From positions 1-51,393 of the forward strand of contig CAZOLZ010000010.1 in NCBI GenBank assembly GCA_964580965.1: a stretch of DNA of 51,393 nucleotides, read 5' to 3'. Of the stretch, positions 26,008 to 34,943 are shown in pieces. The position numbers and the translations under genes were made by a program. How positions within the stretch are numbered: the first letter of the stretch is position 1; each line of letters begins with the position of its first letter. The DNA is from CAIUKX01 sp964580965 (lineage in GTDB: Bacteria > Bacteroidota > Bacteroidia > Flavobacteriales_D > Crocinitomicaceae). The notes beneath the pieces are model-generated. The model was given only the letters and a program-made list of their open reading frames with translations. It searched no databases and was not told the DNA's origin.

Positions 26008-26519
26008 ATTTGATTAAACAACGCCTTTAATTCACTAGCTTCTTCTGCTTTCATTTTACCAGCTAAAATTAAGCTTAATTGACGACGTCTCAGTGCTCCA
26101 TCATAACGTTTAATTTCTTCATCAGTTTCCGGAATAAGGTCAGGAACATGTATGGGACCACCATTTTGATCAACTGCCACAAATGTATAGATTGCTTCAT
26201 TTACTTTACGCCTTTTTCCAGAAACTTGATCTTCTACATATACATCAATAAAAACTTCCATTGATGAACCAAAAGCTCTAGAAACTTTAGCTTCTAAGGT
26301 AACAATAGCAGCATTATTAATTGGCTCTTTGAAAACAATATTATTTACCGCAGCAGTAACAACAACTCTCCTAGAGTGTCTATGAGCTGAAACTGATGCA
26401 ATTTCATCCATCCATGCCATTAATTGACCACCAAAAAGTTTATCTAATGTATTTGTATCATTTGGTAATACGACTTTTGTGGTTACAGATAATGTTTCAG
26501 ATGCTTTTCTTGCTTTCAT
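26004..26519 (-). CDS. Acyl-CoA thioesterase (hotdog fold, YciA/ACOT-like)
   Basis: 171 residues from the ATG at 26519; an in-frame TTG at 26540 is less likely. It hydrolyses acyl-CoA to free acid and CoA. The hotdog pattern is clear: V-L-P-N-D-T-N-x-x-x-K-L-F-G-G-Q-L-M-A-W-M-D (about 18-39) with the catalytic Asp, then A-V-N-N-I-V-F-K-E-P-I and V-S-R-A-F-G-S-S-M-E-V-F-I-D-V-Y. The substrate chain length cannot be predicted. It converges on the Omp85-like gene with overlapping stops and no terminator between them. Confidence 0.9.
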   Translation of the reverse strand: MKARKASETLSVTTKVVLPNDTNTLDKLFGGQLMAWMDEIASVSAHRHSRRVVVTAAVNNIVFKEPINNAAIVTLEAKVSRAFGSSMEVFIDVYVEDQVSGKRRKVNEAIYTFVAVDQNGGPIHVPDLIPETDEEIKRYDGALRRRQLSLILAGKMKAEEASELKALFNQI

Positions 26520-26556
26520 AATAAAAATTTTAGTGAGCAATTAATTTTAATGAATA

Positions 26557-26564
26557 CAAAAATA
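26557..26564 (-). promoter_or_regulatory. Possible -7 box for the thioesterase gene
   Basis: On the minus strand TATTTTTG matches TAnnTTTG 37 bases before the ATG. No TTG is seen at the right distance, and the region is very AT-rich, so a chance match is possible. Confidence 0.3.
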
Positions 26565-26646
26565 CAAATAAAACAAGATTTGATACTTTCAAAAAATATT
26601 CTTGCTTCTTTCTGTTTAGTATTCTTCTTTTTTGCTTATGAAATTT

Positions 26647-26654
26647 TATATTTG
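26647..26654 (+). promoter_or_regulatory. Promoter -7 box for PGI/PMI gene
   Basis: TATATTTG matches TAnnTTTG 38 bases before the isomerase ATG. The -33 position has TTC instead of TTG. Confidence 0.45.
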
Positions 26655-26692
26655 TATAATAATTAAAGTGTAAAAAACTCTTTTTAATAGAA

Positions 26693-27679
26693 ATGGAAGA
26701 ATTAATAGCTGCTTTTCCTTCAAATATTGGACAAGCGTATCGTAGTACTAAGACTATAAGTTTTAAAATAAAAACAAATGAAATAAGTAATGTTGTTTTA
26801 TTAGGAATGGGAGGGTCTGGTATTGGAGCGAAAATTGTTTCAAAATGGGTTCAGGATGAGATTAAAGTTCCAATTCTATTATCTCAAGACTACGATATTC
26901 CTGCTTTTATTGGAAAAAATACGCTTGTTATCGCATGCTCTTATTCAGGAAATACAGAGGAGACCGTAATTTCAGCTGAGAAGGCATTTCAAGCTGGTGC
27001 AACAGTTGTGGGATTATGTTCTGGTGGTAAAATTGAACAATTTTGTACAACGAATAAGTTAGATTGCGTGCTTGTTCCTGGAGGAAATCCACCAAGAACA
27101 ACGACTGCTTTTTCAATTGTACATATTCTAAATATTTTAAACAAGTTTGAATTAATTTCTCAAAGTGTACTTAATAAGGTATTGGTTTGTGAGGAATTTC
27201 TAACTAATCATGTTGAGGAAATAAAAAATAATGCAACAGAGATAGCTGACTTTTTACACAATCATACAGCTATTATCTATTCTTCTGTAGCTTATGAAAG
27301 TATCGTTTTAAGAGCGAGACAGCAGTTAAATGAAAATTCAAAAGAGTTATGTATTGGTAATGTAATACCAGAAATGAATCATAACGAACTGGTTGGTTGG
27401 ACTGGAGGTAACAATAACCACGCAGCTTTATTTTTAGATCCACAAGATTTAAATGATCGTAATGTTAAACGCTTTGAAGTTACGATTGAAGAAGCAAAAC
27501 GTTGGACAAAACAAGTAATGGTTGTTAAAGCTAAGGGAGATAATATGGTTCAACGATCTATGTTTTTAATGCATTTGATTGATTGGACATCTTTATTTTT
27601 AGCAAATTTGAAAAATGTTGATGCTGTTGATATCAGAGCAATTGATTATCTTAAAAACGAACTAGAAAAATTAGCATAA
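26693..27679 (+). CDS. Bifunctional phosphoglucose/phosphomannose isomerase
   Basis: 328 residues, the length of the short PGI/PMI family. Two SIS domains: the first has L-G-M-G-G-S-G-I-G-A-K (about 41-51) and S-Y-S-G-N-T-E-E-T (about 82-90). The second contains N-H-N-E-L-V-G-W (about 230-237), a conserved segment with the catalytic His. It interconverts glucose-6-P or mannose-6-P with fructose-6-P in the cytoplasm, linking glycolysis to sugar nucleotides. It is followed by lipB after 7 bases. Confidence 0.9.
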   Translation: MEELIAAFPSNIGQAYRSTKTISFKIKTNEISNVVLLGMGGSGIGAKIVSKWVQDEIKVPILLSQDYDIPAFIGKNTLVIACSYSGNTEETVISAEKAFQAGATVVGLCSGGKIEQFCTTNKLDCVLVPGGNPPRTTTAFSIVHILNILNKFELISQSVLNKVLVCEEFLTNHVEEIKNNATEIADFLHNHTAIIYSSVAYESIVLRARQQLNENSKELCIGNVIPEMNHNELVGWTGGNNNHAALFLDPQDLNDRNVKRFEVTIEEAKRWTKQVMVVKAKGDNMVQRSMFLMHLIDWTSLFLANLKNVDAVDIRAIDYLKNELEKLA

Positions 27680-27686
27680 TCCGAAT

Positions 27687-28379
27687 ATGCCTCAAGTTAT
27701 TTTTAAAGATCTTGGCTTAATTGATTATAAAGAAGCTTGGGATTATCAAGAAACTTTATTTAAAGCAACTGTTGAAGATAAAATAAAGATTAGAAACGGT
27801 CAACTAAATTTAGAAACTAAGAATTACCTTTTGTTTTGTGAGCATCCTCATGTATTTACATTAGGAAAAAGTGGAGATGAGTCTCATTTATTATTAAATC
27901 AAGAAGGCTTAACAGACAATAATGCTAATTTCTACAAAATAAATAGGGGAGGTGATATTACTTATCATGGACCTGGTCAACTAGTAGCATATCCCATTTT
28001 TGATTTAGATCATTTTTTTTCAGACATACATAAATATTTACGTTTTCTTGAGCAAGCGGTTATAGATACCTTGAAAGAGTTTGGAATTCAAAGTGATCGT
28101 GTTGAAGGTTTGACAGGCGTATGGATTGAAGGGGATACACCCAGAGCAAGAAAAATATGTGCTATTGGAGTAAAAAGTTCTCGATGGGTTACGATGCATG
28201 GTATTGGATTTAATGTTAATTCTGATTTGAATTATTTTTCTCACATTGTTCCATGTGGAATTGACGATAAAGCTGTCACATCGATGGAAAAAGAATTGGG
28301 TGAAAAATTAGATGTTCATGAAGTCGGTTTGGTTCTTAAATCAAAATTAGCTAACTTATTTAAGTTCGATTACGCTTAA
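27687..28379 (+). CDS. lipB: Octanoyltransferase LipB
   Basis: 230 residues. It moves octanoate from octanoyl-ACP to the lipoyl domains of 2-oxoacid dehydrogenases. The catalytic pair is present: Lys156 in R-K-I-C-A-I-G-V-K and Cys190 in V-P-C-G-I. The G-G-D-I-T-Y-H-G-P-G-Q-L-V-A-Y-P substrate loop (about 90-105) is typical. It lies 7 bases after the isomerase gene. A target complex is represented in the window by pdhB at 41203. Confidence 0.96.
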   Translation: MPQVIFKDLGLIDYKEAWDYQETLFKATVEDKIKIRNGQLNLETKNYLLFCEHPHVFTLGKSGDESHLLLNQEGLTDNNANFYKINRGGDITYHGPGQLVAYPIFDLDHFFSDIHKYLRFLEQAVIDTLKEFGIQSDRVEGLTGVWIEGDTPRARKICAIGVKSSRWVTMHGIGFNVNSDLNYFSHIVPCGIDDKAVTSMEKELGEKLDVHEVGLVLKSKLANLFKFDYA

Positions 28380-28419
28380 ATTCTTTCTAAAGTTTTCTAA
28401 TTGTATAAACAGTTCCCAA

Positions 28420-29643
28420 ATGTATGCATTAAAAAAAATATTGAAGCGAATAGGTATTTTTATCTTAGCTATTTTTCTACTAATTAATGTTTTTATTCTA
28501 GTATCTGGTAGATTTTACTTGTATAAAGGAATTGGATATACATACCTTTCAGGAAAGACAGGACCAACAATTTATGATTTAGATAAATTTGAAAGAAGTA
28601 GTATTCTTCCTTCAAAGAAAGCTTTTACATGGAAACAAGCGAAATCATTCAATAAATATTTTCTTACAAATGAACATGCTAAATATTTTTCAAGTCTCAG
28701 GACAAAAGCTATTTTGGTTTTTAAAGGTGATCAAATTTTATTTGAACATTACTACGATGGTCATACTCCTACTACAGTTTCAAATTCTTTTTCAGCAGCG
28801 AAGACTATTGTTAGTTTATTAATAGGTTGTGCTTTAGATGAAGGGAAGATTAAAAGTTTAGATGAGCCAATAGGAAATTATTTAGAGGTTTTTAACAATG
28901 ATGACAAGAATAAAATCACTATAAGACATTTATTAATGATGGCTTCTGGTTTAGATTGGAAAGAAAGTGGTAAAAACCCATTATCTGATAATGCAGCTTC
29001 ATACTATGGCGAAGATTTATATAATTTGGTTACAACTCAAGAATTAATTACTGAACCCGGAAAAAAATTTTTATATCAAAGTGGTAATTCACAGTTGTTA
29101 GGTTATATTATAGAAAAAGCAACTGGAAAAAGTCTAAATGAATATGCACAAGAAAAACTTTGGAGTAAAATTGGTGCTGAAAATGAAGCTTTTTGGAGTT
29201 TAGATAAAGAAGGAGGCGATGAGAAAGCATTTTGTTGTATGTATGCTACAGCAAGGGATTTTGGGAAAATAGGAAGATTAATAAATCATGGAGGAGAGTT
29301 GGGAGGTAAAACAATTATATCCAAGGCTTTCATGTCAGAATTAATTAAAAATCCATCAATGTTAATAGAAGACAAAACCGAGAATTATAGATATGGTTTG
29401 CATATATGGACATATTTAGGTGATAAAAACCCTGTTTATTATTGTAGGGGAATTTTAGGGCAGTATATCATTTCAATTCCAGAAGAGGATATTGTTATTG
29501 TTCGTTTGGGTTCTAAAAGAGATAAGACAATAAAGCTTTCTCAAGAATCAAATCATACTGAAAAAGAAATTTTTAAAGCTGGGCATCCAGCTGATTTATT
29601 TAAATTAATTGAATTGGGTAAAAAGGTAGCCCTACAGAAATAG
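28420..29643 (+). CDS. Membrane-anchored serine hydrolase (class C beta-lactamase family)
   Basis: 407 residues. A membrane anchor (about 10-30) is followed by a serine hydrolase domain with the S-x-x-K nucleophile pair (Ser125-Ala-Ala-Lys128), a R-H-L-L-M-M-A-S-G-L-D-W segment and a Y-Q-S-G-N-S-Q segment that holds the likely catalytic Tyr (about 219). These features match 6-aminohexanoate-dimer hydrolase/EstB-type members of the family rather than true beta-lactamases. It probably acts in the periplasm on a peptide, ester or amide; resistance should not be inferred. It is 40 bases after lipB. Confidence 0.85.
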   Translation: MYALKKILKRIGIFILAIFLLINVFILVSGRFYLYKGIGYTYLSGKTGPTIYDLDKFERSSILPSKKAFTWKQAKSFNKYFLTNEHAKYFSSLRTKAILVFKGDQILFEHYYDGHTPTTVSNSFSAAKTIVSLLIGCALDEGKIKSLDEPIGNYLEVFNNDDKNKITIRHLLMMASGLDWKESGKNPLSDNAASYYGEDLYNLVTTQELITEPGKKFLYQSGNSQLLGYIIEKATGKSLNEYAQEKLWSKIGAENEAFWSLDKEGGDEKAFCCMYATARDFGKIGRLINHGGELGGKTIISKAFMSELIKNPSMLIEDKTENYRYGLHIWTYLGDKNPVYYCRGILGQYIISIPEEDIVIVRLGSKRDKTIKLSQESNHTEKEIFKAGHPADLFKLIELGKKVALQK

Positions 29644-29653
29644 AATATTTATT

Positions 29654-30064
29654 ATGCGTGAAGAACTTCAAAGTCCTAAAGTAGAGAATGTTGCTGTAGC
29701 AATCATAAAAGAATTAAATGAACACCAAGAAACAGTTTATTATGCATACTTGCTGAATTTAAGAAATGATATCATGGAAGGTATCATTATAACAAGTAAA
29801 GGTTATGGAGAGAATGCTGTTACTGGAGAAAAAATTAAGACCTCTACTTTAAGACATACGTTAGAAGTATTACTTCCTAACGAAGCTGCTAAAATAGAAC
29901 CGATAATGGAAGATGTTTTTGGTATTGCAAATGAATACTGGGTGAGCTTTTGGGTAGAGGATACAATGTATGATAAAAAATTTGTATTCCCAGCTGAAAG
30001 CATAAATGATAATAACATAAAGACAATTCCAGTTTTAGGCGCTGAAGGAGTTATAATTATGTAA
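29654..30064 (+). CDS. Conserved-looking cytoplasmic protein of unknown function
   Basis: 136 residues with no signal peptide or membrane helix. The sequence alternates beta strands and helices (V-A-V-A-I-I-K-E-L near the start, I-I-I-T-S-K-G-Y-G, then a helix with L-P-N-E-A-A-K, and an aromatic W-V-S-F-W-V strand). I do not recognise a named domain, though the compact layout is like small proteins shared across the Bacteroidota. It starts 10 bases after the serine hydrolase and probably shares its transcript. Confidence 0.65.
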   Translation: MREELQSPKVENVAVAIIKELNEHQETVYYAYLLNLRNDIMEGIIITSKGYGENAVTGEKIKTSTLRHTLEVLLPNEAAKIEPIMEDVFGIANEYWVSFWVEDTMYDKKFVFPAESINDNNIKTIPVLGAEGVIIM

Positions 30065-30175
30065 TACATTTAAAATCTTAACAATTTTTAATGTATTTAG
30101 ATAAAGTTTAAGCGCAATTCCTTTATAATTTCATATATTAGCTTAATTGATGCATTTTATAATAAATTACTCAAA

Positions 30176-30784
30176 ATGAATTTAAGGCAAATATCTTTTC
30201 TAGTTCTTTTCTTACCACTACTTTTTAATTCATGTAAAGAGGAGAAAAAGCCTGAAGAACAAAAAACACAGTCAAAATTTCAATTAGATGATGATTATTA
30301 TGAATTTCAAGGGTTTAACATGAGTGATTTTGATATCCCCATCATGATGATGTTACCTGATGAAACGGCTAATATTGGAGCTTCAACGAAAGCGGAAGTG
30401 ATTCATACAGAAGGTGATTTTAAATGGGAGCTTTATTTAGGGTCAAATTTTCACATGTTGATTGATGACTGGGGGGACTACACAGATATGGTTGTCTCAA
30501 GAAAGAAAGAACTTCAAGAATTAGATTTTTATAAAATCAAGTATTTAATTGACGAAAAAGATTTCATTTTGTATGAACAAGAATTAATGCCAAAGGGATT
30601 AGATAAAGTATCAAACTCTGTAGGTGTTCCCCATAAATCTTATCATGTATATGCTGAAAAGGTTATAGATGGAGTTACTTACGTTTTTAAAAGTAGTGAT
30701 GAGGGAGCAGAAAAGTTAATTATTGAATTGATGTCAAAGTCAATAAAATCTATTAAGCCCCTTAAATCCGAAAAAGAAGCTTAA
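30176..30784 (+). CDS. Predicted lipoprotein, function unknown
   Basis: 202 residues. A lipoprotein signal (about 5-20, lipobox L-F-N-S-C) is followed by a charged Lys/Glu linker and a soluble domain of about 160 residues. No known domain is recognised. The gap before it (30065-30175) is AT-rich with no clear promoter box. It converges on the Omp28-like gene, and only 16 bases separate the two stops. Confidence 0.7.
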   Translation: MNLRQISFLVLFLPLLFNSCKEEKKPEEQKTQSKFQLDDDYYEFQGFNMSDFDIPIMMMLPDETANIGASTKAEVIHTEGDFKWELYLGSNFHMLIDDWGDYTDMVVSRKKELQELDFYKIKYLIDEKDFILYEQELMPKGLDKVSNSVGVPHKSYHVYAEKVIDGVTYVFKSSDEGAEKLIIELMSKSIKSIKPLKSEKEA

Positions 30785-30800
30785 CAGAAAACGCTTTATT

Positions 30801-31763
30801 CTATAATTCTTGTTTGATTACCTGGTAAATTTCGAGTGTATTTCTATTGTAAACATAAATTAACAAGTGTATATTTTCTAAATTATACTCATCTGGAAGC
30901 TTGTAACTGTAGTTTAGATAATATTTATTACCATCAATAACATTACCATCTTTATCTATTTTTACTGATTCATCTAGTTTTCTTCCCATTGCTTTATTAT
31001 CAATGTTCCCCCTGTGAACATCTTTGTGAACATAGTTTACATCTACATTATTAGGAAAGTTCCAAGATGAAGGTGTACTTTGTGCGGAAACTGTAGAGTC
31101 TTCAACGATGTAAACTACTTGATATAATTCATCTGTAAAATCAGTTAAAAATTCAGCCTCTGTGTGGAGAAATACACCTCGTGTATTGGGGAAATAGTTT
31201 ATGGTAGATTGGATATTAACCTTTAAATCATTTTCATTAATTAAATTGTTTGCTATACTTCCCCATGTAGAAAAGGTGTGAAATATTTGATTATTCACTT
31301 TTGTACGACTAATAGTACCCGAAGGGTTTCCGATAAACCCACCATCAGTAATTTCCTCAGAGATTTCAATTCCTTCAGGTGTCGTGTAATCGGTAGCAAA
31401 CAAATTTCCAGAAGTAGTTTGGAAAGGTTTAGTTCCGTTAGGGCCAATATGTATTCCTACTCCATAAATCCTTTCTGGGTTTCCTCCAATAATTTGTTTC
31501 AATTCAACAGCTGCTTCTGGACAATTTACACATTTATGACCGGTATAATCTTCGATTAAAATATTTCTATCTGTATTTGTGTTTTGTGTGAAATTTGGCC
31601 AAAGGGTATTTTTGTAACCAACGATATCTACGCCATCTAAAAGTGTAGTATCAATATCAACATATTGAGGAAGGTAAGGGTTTTCTATCTTATCACAAGA
31701 ATAAAATACAAGAAGTGTTATCGATAATAACGGTATGAATAGTTTTAATTTCATTTTTTTCAT
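30801..31763 (-). CDS. Omp28-related lipoprotein with CxxC motif
   Basis: 320 residues. A lipoprotein signal (lipobox L-V-F-Y-S-C) is followed by a thioredoxin-like segment I-L-I-E-D-Y-T-G-H-K-C-V-N-C-P (Cys78 and Cys81), then the Omp28-family core with a V-G-I-H-I-G-P-N-G stretch. Omp28-type proteins are outer-membrane lipoproteins of the Bacteroidota; the CxxC suggests disulfide chemistry or metal binding. Downstream of the DUF6029-like and TlpA genes, with an 8-base gap to the former, it appears to form one operon with them. The reaction and partner are not known. Confidence 0.85.
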   Translation of the reverse strand: MKKMKLKLFIPLLSITLLVFYSCDKIENPYLPQYVDIDTTLLDGVDIVGYKNTLWPNFTQNTNTDRNILIEDYTGHKCVNCPEAAVELKQIIGGNPERIYGVGIHIGPNGTKPFQTTSGNLFATDYTTPEGIEISEEITDGGFIGNPSGTISRTKVNNQIFHTFSTWGSIANNLINENDLKVNIQSTINYFPNTRGVFLHTEAEFLTDFTDELYQVVYIVEDSTVSAQSTPSSWNFPNNVDVNYVHKDVHRGNIDNKAMGRKLDESVKIDKDGNVIDGNKYYLNYSYKLPDEYNLENIHLLIYVYNRNTLEIYQVIKQEL

Positions 31764-31771
31764 TTTTTACC

Positions 31772-33448
31772 TTAAAAGCTTTGTGTAAATGTAAAAGTTA
31801 ATCCATTAGAGGCTGGAACGTTTCTACAAACACCCCCTACACAAAATAATCCGGCTCTTTGTCTTCCGTATGATACCATGAAACGTGTTGCATTTTGTAC
31901 ATAACCAACAGTTCCTATTACATAATGAATTTGTAAATCTTTATTAGGATTTGAATAATTATACTGGTCCATTAATCCAAAAACCCAATTTGATTTATAG
32001 TTATATTCTATAACCATTGTAGCCCAATCACCCTTGTCTTCAGCAAATTTTCTGTTGTTAACTAATTCCTGAAGTTCAACTCTAAATGAATGGTTTCTAT
32101 TGATTTTATAACCTATTTCTAAAACACCAATATTTGGATTTATAATACCTTTAGCATCTTCTGTTACTTTAGCAACGTCGTTGTTTAATTTAATATTGAA
32201 ATAACTCAAAGTAACATTTAATTTTTTTGTAAGCTTTTTGTAAATACTTACGTTGATATCTTGCCAAAATAGGTTTGAACTCGCATCAAATAAACTTGTT
32301 GAGTAAACAATTCCTGTTGAGTCTTTAGGATTAAAATTACTTTTATCTTGAAGTGGTTCATAAGCTGTTGAATAATTCAAGTTTAATGTTGTCCCATATT
32401 TCCCTCCAATTTTACTCTTTTTAGGAAAAGTATATAAAATTTCACCTTGATAAGCTACTTCTCCATTAAGCTGAGTTGCGTATGGGTATAAGGAAGCAAC
32501 TAAATTATAAGTGTGGGTTTTATTCATAGCTGGAATGAAATTGATAAGATCTACTTGTAATGCTTGTGTTCTATCAGATCTATAACTCATATTGTCAGTA
32601 GATTTTCCAGAGAAATTAATACCTAAGCCTCTTGTAGAATAACCTAAATTAAATAAGGCTGCATAACCTTTGTTATATATGTAACCATTGTCAGAAGACG
32701 GGTCGTTATACTTTTCTACATATTCAGCATCAAGTCGCCATTTATTGTACCTTAAGTTCAATCTTCCTCCATAACTACCAACATTTTCAGGTAGCTTTAA
32801 AAGATCATTGTCATCTTTTTGATATTTACTTACAAAAGTTGCTCCCAAAGTAATATCTAACGGGAAGTTTGATAATGAGTCAATCGTTTCATTTAAATGA
32901 ATTTCACCGTCAACTCCCCTAACAATACCACTAGAATTAATGATTTTACCACCTTGAAAATCTTGTCGTTGTAACCCATATACCCCCTTTAAAGTTACAC
33001 CTTTGTAAGGTTTTACAACTAACCTCATTCCATCCAATACATTGTCATAACCTAAAGCTCGATCTTCATAAATCCTTAAAAGTAACCCAGATCCAAATTG
33101 TTCGTAAAAGTTACCTAATGTAACAGATATAAAATCATTTTGATACCCTATATACCGCATCCCTAAGCCTGTTCCATCAAAACGGTCAGGATAACCATTG
33201 ATGTGTGGGAGGTATGATTCTATTCTCATGCCGGCATTAATCTTCCCATTTGTGTAAAAGGCATTCATGTATGAATTTAGTAATCCTTTTTCAGGTGGTA
33301 GATTAGCACCAATAAGGGAATCTTCATTTAAATATTGGAAAGTTGTTTCAATATTCCCTGAAATCGTTCCTGTATTAGAATTATTTTGACCAAATAAAAA
33401 AGAGCCTCCGATAATGAAGGCTACAATTGTAAAATATTTATTAAGCAT
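31772..33448 (-). CDS. DUF6029-like outer-membrane barrel protein
   Basis: 558 residues. A signal peptide (ending L-F-G-Q, about 20) leads into a long run of beta strands, typical of a large barrel, with the last residue Phe. I place it in the DUF6029-type group of Bacteroidota barrels from its layout and its Omp28/TlpA neighbours. Close to the end is C-V-G-G-V-C-R (Cys536 and Cys541), a paired-cysteine loop near the last strands. It lies between the TlpA and Omp28-like genes with gaps of 16 and 8 bases. Function unknown. Confidence 0.72.
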   Translation of the reverse strand: MLNKYFTIVAFIIGGSFLFGQNNSNTGTISGNIETTFQYLNEDSLIGANLPPEKGLLNSYMNAFYTNGKINAGMRIESYLPHINGYPDRFDGTGLGMRYIGYQNDFISVTLGNFYEQFGSGLLLRIYEDRALGYDNVLDGMRLVVKPYKGVTLKGVYGLQRQDFQGGKIINSSGIVRGVDGEIHLNETIDSLSNFPLDITLGATFVSKYQKDDNDLLKLPENVGSYGGRLNLRYNKWRLDAEYVEKYNDPSSDNGYIYNKGYAALFNLGYSTRGLGINFSGKSTDNMSYRSDRTQALQVDLINFIPAMNKTHTYNLVASLYPYATQLNGEVAYQGEILYTFPKKSKIGGKYGTTLNLNYSTAYEPLQDKSNFNPKDSTGIVYSTSLFDASSNLFWQDINVSIYKKLTKKLNVTLSYFNIKLNNDVAKVTEDAKGIINPNIGVLEIGYKINRNHSFRVELQELVNNRKFAEDKGDWATMVIEYNYKSNWVFGLMDQYNYSNPNKDLQIHYVIGTVGYVQNATRFMVSYGRQRAGLFCVGGVCRNVPASNGLTFTFTQSF

Positions 33449-33464
33449 TGTAATTATTCAAAAT

Positions 33465-33965
33465 TTAGTGTTGAACGATTTTTAAAATTTCGTCATAAAG
33501 GTGATCTTCGTCTCCCGGAGCATAGTTGTTGTGAGTATATACGATTTCACCTTTTGCATTAATTAAAAAAGTATGGGGTACATTATTTACACCCATAGCT
33601 CGTTTAAAATCTCCGTTTGGATCAAGTAATACTTCGAAATCCCAAGCTTTACCATTGACATAAACAGGAACTTGATTTTTAGTTTTTTCATCATCAATTG
33701 AAACAGCAACTAGTGTAACATCTGTTTCATCTTGCCAGTCAGTATATAAATCGTTTATAGCATTTAACTCTCTTTTACAAGGTGAGCACCAAGTTGCCCA
33801 AAAACTAATTACAACAGGGCCATTAAATCCCATTTCTGCAGTATTAACTTCATTTCCTTCAAGATTTTTTAGTGATACAGATGGAAGTGTTTTGAGGTTT
33901 TCATCTTGTAAAAAGCTTATAAATGGAAGTGTTAAGAAAAGTAGAGTTGTAAATAATTTATTCAT
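33465..33965 (-). CDS. TlpA-family thioredoxin-like protein
   Basis: 166 residues from the ATG at 33965, which starts a clean signal peptide; the longer frame to 34013 would run into the promoter. The redoxin domain has F-W-A-T-W-C-S-P-C-K-R with Cys60 and Cys63, a cis-Pro N-N-V-P-H-T-F and L-I-N-A-K-G-E-I. It is exported and probably reduces or shuffles disulfides in the periplasm, as TlpA and ResA do. It is the first gene of the minus-strand unit with the DUF6029-like barrel and Omp28-like lipoprotein, whose paired cysteines are candidate substrates. Confidence 0.9.
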   Translation of the reverse strand: MNKLFTTLLFLTLPFISFLQDENLKTLPSVSLKNLEGNEVNTAEMGFNGPVVISFWATWCSPCKRELNAINDLYTDWQDETDVTLVAVSIDDEKTKNQVPVYVNGKAWDFEVLLDPNGDFKRAMGVNNVPHTFLINAKGEIVYTHNNYAPGDEDHLYDEILKIVQH

Positions 33966-34010
33966 AGTTTTAAAGTTTATTTTCAATTTTAACATATTAA
34001 GTTCTAACTT

Positions 34011-34039
34011 CAAACTTAATTAATAATTTTGATTTACAA
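34011..34039 (-). promoter_or_regulatory. Promoter for the TlpA/DUF6029/Omp28 unit
   Basis: On the minus strand TTG (34037-34039), 18 bases, then TAAGTTTG (34011-34018). It is 45 bases before the TlpA ATG and excludes the upstream in-frame start. Confidence 0.6.
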
Positions 34040-34128
34040 AAATCAAACCATGTATTAAAGTGTAGATAACATACAAAGGATGACCAAAATGAATGAAAAT
34101 CACTTTTCAGCTTATTAATTGTAATGTC

Positions 34129-34159
34129 TTGTTTCAAAATTCATTTTTTATTATATTTG
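34129..34159 (+). promoter_or_regulatory. Promoter for the T9SS cargo gene
   Basis: TTG (34129-34131), 20 bases, then TATATTTG (34152-34159), 27 bases before ATG 34187. It lies inside the longer open frame from 34124, which argues that translation starts at 34187. Confidence 0.65.
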
Positions 34160-34186
34160 TTAACCTTTAATTATAAAAAAGCTAGA

Positions 34187-34942
34187 ATGAAATTTAAATA
34201 CACCATCGCTTCTATATTGTTTTCAGTATTCGGAAGTATGTCTTTTGCACAATCTAATCTTGAAATTGTTGAACAAGGCCAAACTGTTGCTTTAAACGGA
34301 GATACGTTAAAAGTATCTGTTGCTCAGAATGATCCTTATTACTTGGATTTTGGATTTATTGCTGTGCGTATTGATATTACAAACACAGCTTCAACTTCCA
34401 AACAGCTTACTATAACTAGAACAGTCATTTCAGAACCTACGCAGTGGCAAGATCAAATTTGTTGGGGAACTGGTTGTTTCGATGCTACTGGAGATCCATA
34501 CATGACACCTATAAGTTGGGCTCCTGATTTAACATCAGGTTCTTCTTTTGAGTTAAAGCCACAATATGATCCAAAAAACATTAATGGAGTGGGCCACTAC
34601 AGGTATTATTTGACAGATTTTCAAAATTCGAACGAGTATTTAGATTCAGTTGATGTTATGTTGACTTTTGGAACAAATTCAATTAAAGAGCAAAATGAAC
34701 TTGATTTATCTTTCAATGTTTCTCCAAATCCTGCATCAAATTTTGTAAATGTTTCAATGAAAAATACCTCTGAGGAATGTATAGTGAAATTGATTGATGT
34801 ATTAGGGAATGAGATATTAATTGATCGAATTAGTGGGCAAAAGAAGATTGATGTTTCAAACTTGAAGAACGGTATTTATTTTGTAATAGTTTCATCCAAA
34901 GACCAAAAGATTTTAAGTCGTAAAATGATTGTCAGACATTAA
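34187..34942 (+). CDS. Secreted protein with T9SS C-terminal sorting domain
   Basis: 251 residues from ATG 34187, chosen because it gives a clean signal peptide (ending S-M-S-F-A-Q) and lies after the promoter. The middle (about 25-160) is a beta-rich domain of unknown function with two cysteines (C-W-G-T-G-C). The end is a type A T9SS signal: F-N-V-S-P-N-P-A-S-N-F-V, a V-K-L-I-D-V-L-G-N strand, G-I-Y-F-V-I-V and a final basic K-M-I-V-R-H. It should cross the outer membrane through T9SS and be anchored or released. cysQ begins at or before its stop. Confidence 0.85.
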   Translation: MKFKYTIASILFSVFGSMSFAQSNLEIVEQGQTVALNGDTLKVSVAQNDPYYLDFGFIAVRIDITNTASTSKQLTITRTVISEPTQWQDQICWGTGCFDATGDPYMTPISWAPDLTSGSSFELKPQYDPKNINGVGHYRYYLTDFQNSNEYLDSVDVMLTFGTNSIKEQNELDLSFNVSPNPASNFVNVSMKNTSEECIVKLIDVLGNEILIDRISGQKKIDVSNLKNGIYFVIVSSKDQKILSRKMIVRH

Positions 34943-34943
34943 G

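Noticed and set aside
28420..29643. Class C beta-lactamase resistance gene
   Set aside because: It has the S-x-x-K pair but is membrane-anchored and matches the wider esterase/amidase branch of the family.
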